Of a DNA stretch of 23,333 nucleotides, positions 8,969-16,569 are shown piece after piece. Position numbers and translations under genes: made by a program. Position 1 is the stretch's first letter. The number at the start of each line of letters is the position of its first letter. Below the pieces are notes generated by a model that was not told the DNA's origin, ran no database searches, and was given only the letters and a program-made list of their open reading frames with translations. The DNA lies in contig DATCGG010000455.1 of assembly GCA_036509075.1 (NCBI GenBank), positions 1 to 23,333 on the forward strand. The letters are read 5' to 3'. The stretch comes from JAJKIV01 sp036509075. Its GTDB lineage: Bacteria; Gemmatimonadota; Gemmatimonadetes; Gemmatimonadales; Gemmatimonadaceae.

Positions 8969-9368
8969 GCGGAGAATATACGTGTCGTGGCGGCCATTGT
9001 CGGTGTTTTTTCGGCGCGCGGAGTAACGTTCGCGCGCTCTGTCAAAAGCCGCCTTGCGGAACGACAGCGGCGGAGCGGTTCATTGGAATTCGTTACGGTT
9101 TGCGGTCGGTGCTCGTCCAACAATGCCACGACGAACGCGCGGACTCGGTCAGCCTGCCCGTCTGTTGTTTCGCGTGAAGGCCGGCGACGACGTCGATCCC
9201 CTTCGAGGTGGCACCACGCCTTCTCGTGTGCCGGCTCGCTTCTTTACGGAAGCTGGAGGGGGAAGTAGCTCGGGTCGAGCACGCGGCCCGGTTGCTTCGC
9301 CGGCACGCGGGAGCGTGGCGTGCACGCTGACGTCGCCAGTACGACGACCGGCCTCAGGTCCCGCGTGG
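8969..9368. other. 400-bp stretch without a convincing gene
   Basis: Between the lipB stop and the helicase ATG I find no frame with a credible start and family resemblance. The right part (about 9244-9368) continues an open minus frame without a start codon and contains the 10-bp palindrome GCGTGCACGC at 9318-9327. The left part carries the helicase promoter. No T-rich hairpin terminator for lipB is visible. Confidence 0.5.
8975..9003 (-). promoter_or_regulatory. Probable leaderless promoter of the helicase gene
   Basis: On the minus strand, CCGACA (9003-8998), a 17-bp spacer and TATATT (8980-8975) match a sigma-70 promoter well. The expected start point, about 7 nt beyond the -10 box, falls on the A of the ATG at 8968, which implies a leaderless transcript. 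Confidence 0.55.
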
Positions 9369-10097
9369 CTACGACGAGGTGGTTCCGCCGGGCTCGAAAG
9401 CAGCACCCTCGAGGTGCGTCGGATCGACCGGGCGTGGCGTTAGGCTGAACACGCGCCCGAAGGCCTGCGTCACTTCACGCGCCACCGCCTGCATGTCGAC
9501 CGATCCCCGCTGAGCTTCTCGGGCAACGGAAGTCATCGTCACCCCGGAAATACCGCATGGGACGATGAGGTCGAAATAGCGCAGGTCCGTGTTCACGTTG
9601 AGCGCGAAGCCATGCCACGTAACCCAGTCGCGCGCGTGGACGCCAATCGACGCGATCTTCCGTCGCGAGTCCCGATCGGCTTCGACCCAGACGCCCGTGT
9701 ACTTGTCCACTCGTCCACCGGCGATCCCGAACGCGTCGATCGTCTGGATCAGCGCCTCCTCGACTTGCCGGAGGTACCAGTGCAGGTCCTTGCGGTGACG
9801 TTTCAGGTCCATCACCGGGTAGCCAACGAGCTGCCCGGGTCCGTGAAAGGTGATGTCGCCACCTCGCTCGACGTCGAACAGCTCGACACCGTGCGACGCG
9901 AGATACTCCGGCGACGCAACGAGGTTGTTGCCCTTGGCCGTCCGACCGAGCGTCACGACTGGTGGGTGCTCCACCAGCATCAGCACGTCTTCCGCGATCT
10001 CACCCGTGATCCGCCGCCGCGCGATGTCCCGCTGTAGCTCCAGCGCGGATGCGTAGGACAGGGTTCCGAGATCGACGACGAGAAGCTCGCTCACCAC
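9369..10097 (-). CDS. lipB: Octanoyl-ACP:protein octanoyltransferase
   Basis: LipB moves octanoate from acyl carrier protein to the lipoyl-domain lysine of E2 subunits, the first step of lipoyl cofactor synthesis. The protein has 242 residues, a normal family length. It contains the signature RGGDITFHGPGQLVGYP (78-94), the conserved lysine in KIASIGV (K147) and the acyl-accepting cysteine in LIVPCGI (C181). The start is one of two adjacent GTG codons (10097 or 10094), and 10097 is used here. Only 15 bp separate it from the lpdA stop, so the two genes are almost certainly co-transcribed. This fits a role in lipoylating the E2 encoded at 14249-15547. The C-terminal 20 residues, rich in Pro, Gly and Thr, go beyond the usual core. 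Confidence 0.96.
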   Translation of the reverse strand: MVSELLVVDLGTLSYASALELQRDIARRRITGEIAEDVLMLVEHPPVVTLGRTAKGNNLVASPEYLASHGVELFDVERGGDITFHGPGQLVGYPVMDLKRHRKDLHWYLRQVEEALIQTIDAFGIAGGRVDKYTGVWVEADRDSRRKIASIGVHARDWVTWHGFALNVNTDLRYFDLIVPCGISGVTMTSVAREAQRGSVDMQAVAREVTQAFGRVFSLTPRPVDPTHLEGAAFEPGGTTSS

Positions 10098-10112
10098 TGC
10101 ACCGCCGGGCCG

Positions 10113-11519
10113 TTAGGCGTGAAGCATCTTGCCGAGCGAGTCCAGACATGCCTCCGCGACGGCTTCCGACAACGTCGGGTGGGCGTGGATCGCCAGGTCG
10201 ACCTCCTCGACAGTGAACTCGTTCTCGCGCGCGACCGCCAGCTCGTGAATCAACTCTGTCGCGTGCAGTCCGACGATGTGCGCGCCGAGGATCTCGCCGT
10301 ACTTGGCATCGCGGATGACCTTCACGTGCCCCTCGGTCTCACCAGCAGTGCGCGCGCGCCCACTCGCCATGAAGGGGAACTTGCCGACCTTGTAGTCGAT
10401 CTTCTTCTCCTTCACCTGCGCCTCGGTCATACCGATCGACGCGACCTCGGGGTGACAGTACGTGGCATTCGGGATGTTTCCGTAGTTCACCAGGTGCGGG
10501 TGCTGCCCTGCGAGCAGCTCGGCGAGCACCACCCCTTCTCGCTGACCTTTGTGCGCGAGCATCGGAGCGCCGATGACATCGCCGATCGCGTAGATGCCCT
10601 TCGCGGTCGTCTCGTAGGTCTCGGTATTGACCTTGATGAAGCCACGTTCCGTGAGCTGAACACCCGCCTCCTTGAGGCCGATGTCCTCCACGTTAGGCGC
10701 GCGGCCAGCGGCCACGAGCACCTTTTCAGCTTCGAGCTCCTTTTTCTCTCCGCCTACCTCGACGGTCATCTTCACCGACCCCTTCGCCACCTTCACGTTC
10801 GAGATCTTGGCACCGGTGAGGATGTCGATCCCGCGCTTCTTGAACGAGCGAGCGACGGCTGACGAGCTGTCGGCATCCTCCAACGGCAGGATCGCCGGCA
10901 TGACCTCCACGATCGTGACCTTCGTACCGTAAGCGTTGAAGACGTCTGCGAACTCGCAGCCCACCGCGCCCGCGCCAACGACGATCAACGATTTTGGTGC
11001 GCTCTCGAGCGTCAGGACTTCGTCCGAGGAGAGGACGTTTTGCTTGTCGAGGTCGAGGCCGATCTGGGGCAGACCCTTCACGCGCGATCCGGTCGAGATG
11101 ATGACCCCCTTCTTGGCATCGTGCTTCTCCTCCTTACCGTCGGCGGTCTTCACGACGACGGTCTTGCCGCCGGCGAGCCGGCCCGTGCCCTTGATCCAGG
11201 TCACCTTGTTCTTCTTGAACAGCGTTTCGACGCCCTTGGAGTTCTGCGCGCTGATACCGCGCGAGCGCTTCATCGCTGGGCCATAATCGAGCTTCAGTTC
11301 GCCGAGTGTGATCCCGTGCTCCGCGGCCTTCTGCAGATGGTTGGCGAGTGCCGCACTCTCCAGCAGCGATTTCGCGGGAATGCATCCCCAAAGCACGCAC
11401 GTGCCGCCGAGGCCTTCGCGCTCGATCACCGCCGTGGAGAGGCCGAGCTGTCCGCACCGAATCGCGCCCACGTATCCGGCGGGTCCACCGCCGAGGAAGA
11501 TCACGTCGTACGATGCCAT
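10113..11519 (-). CDS. lpdA: Dihydrolipoyl dehydrogenase (E3)
   Basis: This FAD- and NAD-dependent enzyme reoxidises dihydrolipoamide on the E2 of pyruvate dehydrogenase and related complexes. The 468 residues begin with the FAD-binding GGGPAGY (10-16), followed by the redox-active pair C41 and C46 in GGTCVLWGCIPAK. The NAD-binding GAGAVGCEFA and the C-terminal HAHPTLSE with the H447/E452 catalytic dyad are present. GCIPAK replaces the commoner GCIPSK or GCIPTK, a mild variation. The region just upstream of the ATG is four 7-bp repeats (11524-11551) and contains no Shine-Dalgarno sequence. The TAA stop lies in a GCCTAAC motif. The gene sits downstream of pdhABC on the same strand, with the metzincin gene between, and directly upstream of lipB. 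Confidence 0.97.
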   Translation of the reverse strand: MASYDVIFLGGGPAGYVGAIRCGQLGLSTAVIEREGLGGTCVLWGCIPAKSLLESAALANHLQKAAEHGITLGELKLDYGPAMKRSRGISAQNSKGVETLFKKNKVTWIKGTGRLAGGKTVVVKTADGKEEKHDAKKGVIISTGSRVKGLPQIGLDLDKQNVLSSDEVLTLESAPKSLIVVGAGAVGCEFADVFNAYGTKVTIVEVMPAILPLEDADSSSAVARSFKKRGIDILTGAKISNVKVAKGSVKMTVEVGGEKKELEAEKVLVAAGRAPNVEDIGLKEAGVQLTERGFIKVNTETYETTAKGIYAIGDVIGAPMLAHKGQREGVVLAELLAGQHPHLVNYGNIPNATYCHPEVASIGMTEAQVKEKKIDYKVGKFPFMASGRARTAGETEGHVKVIRDAKYGEILGAHIVGLHATELIHELAVARENEFTVEEVDLAIHAHPTLSEAVAEACLDSLGKMLHA

Positions 11520-11523
11520 TGTT

Positions 11524-11551
11524 GGGAATCGGGAATCGGGGATCGGGAATC
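11524..11551 (+). repeat. Four 7-bp repeats in the lpdA leader
   Basis: The plus strand reads GGGAATC, GGGAATC, GGGGATC, GGGAATC without gaps. The array ends 4 nt before the lpdA start codon on the opposite strand, so it occupies the place where a ribosome-binding site would be expected. It belongs to the same repeat family as the arrays in dnaE and at lipA/pdhA. Confidence 0.9.
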
Positions 11552-11684
11552 GAAACGACTCTGCGTCGGCTGAGCCGAGATCCCGGAAAGGACGAGGCCA
11601 AAGGAACCGTGTGCCGACCGAAACCTAGCGGGTCCCCGTCAATGCACGCCACCAACCTGCGCTCCGACTCCCGATTCGCGACGA

Positions 11685-14165
11685 CTATCGATTGACCCGA
11701 ATCTCGCGCCTCGTGCTCCGGACCCCATCGGAAAGGATCACCTCGAGGTCGGCTGCCCCCGTGCGAATCTGGGCGTTGCCTCCGCGAGCGAACGACAGAA
11801 CCTCGCCGGTCCGACCATCACGAATCAGCGCCATTCGGGCTGCCGTCGCGCCCCATTGAACTCGCACCGTGCCGGACGGCGTCGACGTCGCACCGGCCTC
11901 GTTGATCGCGGCCGAAATTCCGCCAGGCACCAGCGATGCCTGCATGACTGCTGGCGATGCGCCAGGACCGCTCAGTCGAATGGATGTCAGCTCTCCCTGC
12001 GTCGCTTCGTCGATGGGGATCGCGAATGCGAAGTGTCGAGCGGTCGGGTCGTCTGCGTCTGCCGGCTTTTCCCCGGAGAACGCATACGAGAACAACCGAC
12101 GCCCATCGCGTGCCATGCCTTCGATACGATATGGCCCGCTTTCGCTGGGCACCACCGGTCGCGCCACGAGCGAGAACGCGGGCTCGAGCACGAGCCGTCC
12201 GCGTTCCACACGTCCCCACACGAGCAGGGATGGGCGCGGCGACGACGACGCGCCGGCCACGGCGGCCTCCGTTGAGTTCGACGCACGCCAATCCATGGCC
12301 CCCACGTAGTTGTAGTCGCTGATCCATGGGTCGGCGCAGTAGCCCATGAGATCGGGAGACGACGGGAGGCGCAACCTGTTCGTCGAGAGGTCGTAGCCGT
12401 ATACGCCGATGGAGCCATCGGGGTTCGGGAAGGTCGGATCCCGATCGAGGGCGCCACCGCACGGCGCGTGCAAACGCCCGAAGTTGTGAGTCAGCTCATG
12501 TGCCGCGACGGTGCGTCCACTGGGCATATAATCCCACCCCACGACAGCTCGGCCACCGATATACCCGTACCCGGCGATGCCGGCGTTGTAGCTCACCTTC
12601 ACGACGCCGAAGTAATGCCTAACGCCCGATTCGGCGATCCGAAGCGCGTCCATTTCCGACAGGACATGCAGCCACTCCGAATTACCGTTGCTCGACGTCA
12701 GCTCGAGCGAATCGCTGGTGGTATACGGCGCGTGAACCTGCACGTCGATGTCGCGAAGCGGCAGCATTCGCCGCGCATCGCCCAGAAATTGATCCGTGTT
12801 GGACGTCGTCACGTTGCCGACGAGCGTCTTGTTGAAGCGCTGGATCACCGGCACGAACGTGATTCGCAGCGGGTCGACGTTGCGGACGTCGAGCACCGCG
12901 GCCGTCCCTGATGCCGGGAAGGTGTTGTCGGTCTCGTTGGCTTCGGCCACCGTGTTCGCCGGATCGACATCCGCCAGGATTCGCAGCCCCGGCTGAACGA
13001 GCTGACCGGGCACGATTCCGTTCCACGACGTCGCCAAAACAGCCTGGTCCGGCGCGGTCGGTACCGGACTGTCGTTGGTGAGCGTCATGGTGTTCACCAG
13101 TGTATTGCCGCTGAAGAGCCTCACCCGAACGCTCGTCGTCGCGCTCGTTGACTGGTTCGCTCGGGCAAACACACGAATGTACCCATCCCGTCCGGCGACG
13201 AGTGGAACAGTGCCGCTGTACGTCTGGACGGACTGCGTGATGGTGACCCCATCGATCGTTAGGTTCAGCGTTCCGTCGCTTCGCGCATAATTCACCGTCA
13301 CGACGGCAGTGGTCGCTGGAGAAAGGGTGATGGTCTGCGAGCCGAAATTCGGGACGTAGCTCGCGCCGTTAGCCGTGACCGAGTTCGCGTTCACGGTATA
13401 CGGGCCGGAGGGCAGGCCGACGGTGTCGCGCGACGCTTCGACGGTGAAGCCTGTCCCCGGCCCCGTGACTCTGATATCCGCTGCCACGCCGTCCGGCAGT
13501 CCGCTGACGTCGAATCTGAGATTGCCGGTGGTCTGCGCGTACCTGACTTGAACTGTCTTCGGCTTCAAGCCGGGCCCGAGCAGGACCTGAACGGAGCTCG
13601 GCGTGACACTGAACCGCTGCTGATCCGCGCTAATCTCTGGCGCAGTGATTACGTACGGTCCGGGATCGATGCCGTCGAACGTCGTCGACGCGGCGATGGT
13701 TTGCAGAAACCCGTTAGGCCCACTGACGCGTATCGCTGGCGGCTTGCCCGCGGGTGCGCCGTCGACCGTGACGATCAGCACGGCGCTCGAGACCTCGTAG
13801 TCGACGGCGGCTTCGACCGGGACATTCGACTTGGGGATCGACACGGTCTGGGTGTCGGCGAGCGGCGAATATCGCGTCGCACCGTCGCGGATCGGCGCTG
13901 CGGAGATCAGGTACGCGCCGGGCCTGAGGCCAGCGACTACCTCGGTCGCCGTGAGCACGCGTGAGTAGTTGTTGGGGCCGACGACCGTGACTTGCGCGGC
14001 GACGCTCCCCGGGAGGCCGGCAATCGTCAGCGACAGCGTGCCGGTGCGCGGGCCGTTCGAGTCGGTGCACGACCCGAACACGGCGCCGGCTCCAACGAGC
14101 AGCGCGATGCGCTGCACCCAGCGGGAGAAAAACAGGGGCACGGTACAGAAACTACGCGTGCGCAT
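11685..14165 (-). CDS. Metzincin-type zinc protease lipoprotein with tandem beta-sandwich repeats
   Basis: An 826-residue predicted surface lipoprotein. ATG 14165 is chosen, 19 codons inside a longer open frame, because it gives a compact signal peptide ending in lipobox VFGSC with C33. Three tandem units of about 85 residues follow (about 42-126, 127-213, 214-297). Each has a GTLSLTI-like opening and a GLRPGAYLISA-like closing strand and resembles PEGA or carboxypeptidase-regulatory folds. A CARDB-like segment (ADVDPANTVAEANETDN) comes next. The protease core has the full metzincin zinc motif HELTHNFGRLH (H556, E557, H560, H566) and the Met-turn DLMGYC (M607), then WISDYNY. The C-terminus is beta-rich. 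Substrate and role are unknown. The gene lies between pdhC and lpdA on the same strand but has no evident functional link to them. Confidence 0.88.
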   Translation of the reverse strand: MRTRSFCTVPLFFSRWVQRIALLVGAGAVFGSCTDSNGPRTGTLSLTIAGLPGSVAAQVTVVGPNNYSRVLTATEVVAGLRPGAYLISAAPIRDGATRYSPLADTQTVSIPKSNVPVEAAVDYEVSSAVLIVTVDGAPAGKPPAIRVSGPNGFLQTIAASTTFDGIDPGPYVITAPEISADQQRFSVTPSSVQVLLGPGLKPKTVQVRYAQTTGNLRFDVSGLPDGVAADIRVTGPGTGFTVEASRDTVGLPSGPYTVNANSVTANGASYVPNFGSQTITLSPATTAVVTVNYARSDGTLNLTIDGVTITQSVQTYSGTVPLVAGRDGYIRVFARANQSTSATTSVRVRLFSGNTLVNTMTLTNDSPVPTAPDQAVLATSWNGIVPGQLVQPGLRILADVDPANTVAEANETDNTFPASGTAAVLDVRNVDPLRITFVPVIQRFNKTLVGNVTTSNTDQFLGDARRMLPLRDIDVQVHAPYTTSDSLELTSSNGNSEWLHVLSEMDALRIAESGVRHYFGVVKVSYNAGIAGYGYIGGRAVVGWDYMPSGRTVAAHELTHNFGRLHAPCGGALDRDPTFPNPDGSIGVYGYDLSTNRLRLPSSPDLMGYCADPWISDYNYVGAMDWRASNSTEAAVAGASSSPRPSLLVWGRVERGRLVLEPAFSLVARPVVPSESGPYRIEGMARDGRRLFSYAFSGEKPADADDPTARHFAFAIPIDEATQGELTSIRLSGPGASPAVMQASLVPGGISAAINEAGATSTPSGTVRVQWGATAARMALIRDGRTGEVLSFARGGNAQIRTGAADLEVILSDGVRSTRREIRVNR

Positions 14166-14248
14166 GAAAAGCGTCACGCGACGGTCGGGCCGATCGATAC
14201 ACCACATCGGCCCTCCGGCCATCGGTGATGAGAATCAGGCAGTGCTGA

Positions 14249-15547
14249 TCAATAGACCAGCATCAGGGGGTTCTCGATCAGACGCCGCAGCGTTTGCAGG
14301 AACCGCGCGCCAAGCGCACCGTCCACAACGCGGTGATCGCAGCTCATGGTGACGCGCATGCGCTTCCGGTGCGCGAGCGCTCCGTCGACCACCACCGGTT
14401 TCTCTTCCAGCGCCCCGACCGCCAGGATGCCGACTTCGGGCGGGTTGATGATGGCGGTGAACTGGTCGATACCGAACATGCCAAGGTTCGAGACCGAGAA
14501 CGTCGAGCCCGTGTACTCGTCAGGCTTGAGCTTCCGTTCGCGGGCGCGTTTGGCGAGCTCCCGCGACTCGCGAGAGATCTCGCTCATCCGCTTCTGGTCC
14601 GCGTCGAAGATGACTGGCGTGATCAGCCCGTCCTCGATCGCGACCGCCATCCCCAGGTGGACACGGTTGAAGTAGCGGATCTTGTCGCCGAGCCAGTGGG
14701 CGTTGACCTCGGGGTGCTGGGCCAGCGCGGTTGCCACTGCCTTGAGCACGATGTCGTTGAACGAGACCTTGAATTCATCGCCCATGGCCGCCATCGCAGC
14801 GCGCATCTCCGCGACGCGCTCCATGTCGAATTCGGCGGTGAGGTAGAACGTCGGGATCGGCCCGATGGACTCGGAGAGCCGGCGCGCGATCGTCTTTCGG
14901 ATCTGGGTGAGCGGCGCGTCGCGATAGTCCTCGCCCGCTGGTACGAACCGCCCGGCTGTCGGCTGCTGCTTCGCACTGCCCGACGCGACGGCGGCCTCGA
15001 TGTCGCGCTTTATGATGCGTCCGCCCGGGCCACTCCCCTGGACGCCCTGCAAGTCCAGCCCATTCTCGGACGCCATGCGGCGCGCGAGTGGGGAAGACCG
15101 CATCCGCCCACCGCCATTGCCGCTGGGTGCGGCGGACGGCGCCGGCGGAGCAGCCGGGCGGGCCGGCGGAGGCGCCGGCGGGGCGCCACTGGCGACTTTC
15201 TCCTGCGTGGCACCGGCGCTGGCGGCAGCCGGAGCGGCCGGTGCAGCCGGAGCGGCCGGTGCAGCGGCAGCGCTGCCAGCGCTGCTCACGAGCGCGTCAA
15301 TGTTCTCGTCAGGCGGGGCGATGACGGCGATCAGTTGGCCCACCGGCGCTGCGTCGTTCTCATTGAGCAGACGCTTTCGGAGCACGCCCTCGCCGCGAGC
15401 GACCAACTCCATGATCGCCTTGTCAGTCTCCACTTCGGCGAGCGTTTCGCCGTTCTTGATCTGGTCGCCTTCGTTCTTCAGCCATTTGACGAGGCGTCCT
15501 TCCTCCATGGTCGGCGAGAGCGCCTCCATCACGACCTTTGTTGCCAT
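14249..15547 (-). CDS. pdhC: Pyruvate dehydrogenase E2, dihydrolipoyl acetyltransferase
   Basis: This is the core subunit that passes the acetyl group from E1 to CoA. The 432 residues contain one lipoyl domain with the modified lysine in ETDKA (K43). A flexible Ala/Pro linker covers about 90-142. A peripheral subunit-binding domain (about 148-184, SSPLARRMA to GRIIKRDI) docks E1/E3. The acetyltransferase domain has the catalytic SCDHRVVDGALG motif (H405, D409). One lipoyl domain is the smaller of the common layouts. The ATG has a good Shine-Dalgarno GGAGGG 10 nt upstream, and the gap to pdhB is 18 bp. Other 2-oxoacid E2 proteins share this architecture, but the adjacent E1 genes favour pyruvate. 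The linker DNA holds an 18-bp tandem repeat. Confidence 0.95.
   Translation of the reverse strand: MATKVVMEALSPTMEEGRLVKWLKNEGDQIKNGETLAEVETDKAIMELVARGEGVLRKRLLNENDAAPVGQLIAVIAPPDENIDALVSSAGSAAAAPAAPAAPAAPAAASAGATQEKVASGAPPAPPPARPAAPPAPSAAPSGNGGGRMRSSPLARRMASENGLDLQGVQGSGPGGRIIKRDIEAAVASGSAKQQPTAGRFVPAGEDYRDAPLTQIRKTIARRLSESIGPIPTFYLTAEFDMERVAEMRAAMAAMGDEFKVSFNDIVLKAVATALAQHPEVNAHWLGDKIRYFNRVHLGMAVAIEDGLITPVIFDADQKRMSEISRESRELAKRARERKLKPDEYTGSTFSVSNLGMFGIDQFTAIINPPEVGILAVGALEEKPVVVDGALAHRKRMRVTMSCDHRVVDGALGARFLQTLRRLIENPLMLVY
15225..15264. repeat. 18-bp tandem repeat in the E2 linker
   Basis: The unit GCAGCCGGAGCGGCCGGT occurs twice in a row (15225-15242 and 15243-15260), followed by the first bases of a third copy. 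It encodes Ala/Pro-rich hinge sequence between the lipoyl and binding domains. Such repeats are expected to vary in copy number. Confidence 0.85.
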
Positions 15548-15565
15548 ACCCGAGGATCCCTCCGC

Positions 15566-16549
15566 CTACTCGAGGTACATGACTTTCTTCACCGCGGCGA
15601 TCGCCTTCGCAGCGTCCGGCTTGGCAGCGCGCTCCAGGTTCTTGGCGTACGGCATCGGCACGTCGGCTTGATGCACGCGGACGACCGGCGCGTCGAGGTC
15701 GTCGAAGCAGTCGCGCTGGATGTAGTCGACCACCTGCGCACCAACGCCGCAGATCTCCCACCCTTCCTCGAGAACGACCGCACGATTGGTCTTCCGAACC
15801 GACGTCGTGATCGCGTCGACGTCCATCGGCCGAATGGTGCGCAGATCCACCACGTCCACGTTGATTCCCTGCTTGCCTAACTGGTCCGCGGCCTGGAGCG
15901 CGGCGAGAACCATCTTCCCGTGCGTGATGATCGAGGCGTGCTCGCCTTCGCGCTTCAGCTCTGCCTTACCAAGCGGCACGATGACTTCCTCGTTCTCGGG
16001 CACCTCGCCTTTCGTGTTGTAGAGCATTTCGCCCTCCAGCACGATGACGGGATTGTCATCGCGGATCGCGCTCTTGAGCAGTCCCTTCGCGTCGTATGGC
16101 GTGCCCGGGGCGACGACCTTCAGTCCGGGAATGTGGGCGAGCCACGACTCCCACGCCTGCGAGTGCTGTGCGGAGAGCTGCAGGGCCGCCCCGTTAGGCC
16201 CGCGAAAGACCATCGGCATGTTGTACTGGCCACCCGACATGTACAGCATCTTCGCGGCTGAGTTCACGACCTGATCGATGGCCAGCAGCGCGAAATTCCA
16301 GGTCATGAACTCGATGATGGGGCGCAGGCCGACCATCGCGGCGCCAACGCCAACGCCGGCGAACCCAAGCTCGGTGATCGGCGTGTCCACCACACGCATC
16401 TCGCCGAATTCCTGCAGCAGCCCCTTCGAGACCTTGTACGCACCCTGATAGACCGCGACCTCCTCACCCATGATGAAGACGCGATCGTCTCGGTGCATCT
16501 CTTCGCGGAGCGCCTGGTTCAGGGCGTCACGATATGTAATGACGGACAT
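15566..16549 (-). CDS. pdhB: Pyruvate dehydrogenase E1 subunit beta
   Basis: This is the beta half of the thiamine-diphosphate-dependent decarboxylase. The 327 residues match the family length. It begins ITYRDALNQALREEM and contains MGEEVAVYQGAYKVS. The conserved TPITE carries the glutamate that activates the cofactor (E60), followed by GVGVGAAMVGLRPIIEFM. The active-site AQHSQ (H129) and the C-terminal transketolase-like region ending in VPMPYAKNLE are present. The gap to pdhA is 20 bp with no Shine-Dalgarno sequence, and it contains a GCCTAAC motif (16559-16565). The motif PMPYAKNLE and pairing with a PdhA-type alpha subunit favour pyruvate over branched-chain substrates, which remains an inference. 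Confidence 0.95.
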   Translation of the reverse strand: MSVITYRDALNQALREEMHRDDRVFIMGEEVAVYQGAYKVSKGLLQEFGEMRVVDTPITELGFAGVGVGAAMVGLRPIIEFMTWNFALLAIDQVVNSAAKMLYMSGGQYNMPMVFRGPNGAALQLSAQHSQAWESWLAHIPGLKVVAPGTPYDAKGLLKSAIRDDNPVIVLEGEMLYNTKGEVPENEEVIVPLGKAELKREGEHASIITHGKMVLAALQAADQLGKQGINVDVVDLRTIRPMDVDAITTSVRKTNRAVVLEEGWEICGVGAQVVDYIQRDCFDDLDAPVVRVHQADVPMPYAKNLERAAKPDAAKAIAAVKKVMYLE

Positions 16550-16569
16550 TCGACTCGAGTTAGGCTGGT

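Noticed and set aside
9244..9365. Minus-strand frame after lipB with lipobox-like LATSAC ending at TAA 9244
   Set aside because: No ATG, GTG or TTG was found in that frame back into lipB, and the hydrophobic stretch is short. It could be a gene remnant, but I cannot support it.
9054..9443. Plus-strand 129-codon frame in the gap upstream of the helicase
   Set aside because: It overlaps the end of lipB in antisense, has low-complexity Arg/Gly/Ser content and no clear ribosome-binding site.
14166..14222. Longer N-terminus for the metzincin lipoprotein (ATG 14222)
   Set aside because: It would place 19 charged residues before the signal peptide. ATG 14165 gives a normal lipoprotein signal, though experimental proof is lacking.
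14294..15880. A 528-codon open frame on the plus strand across pdhC and pdhB
   Set aside because: It is antisense to two confidently identified enzymes. The protein is rich in Arg, Asp, Val and Leu without family motifs, as expected when high-GC coding DNA is read in the opposite phase.
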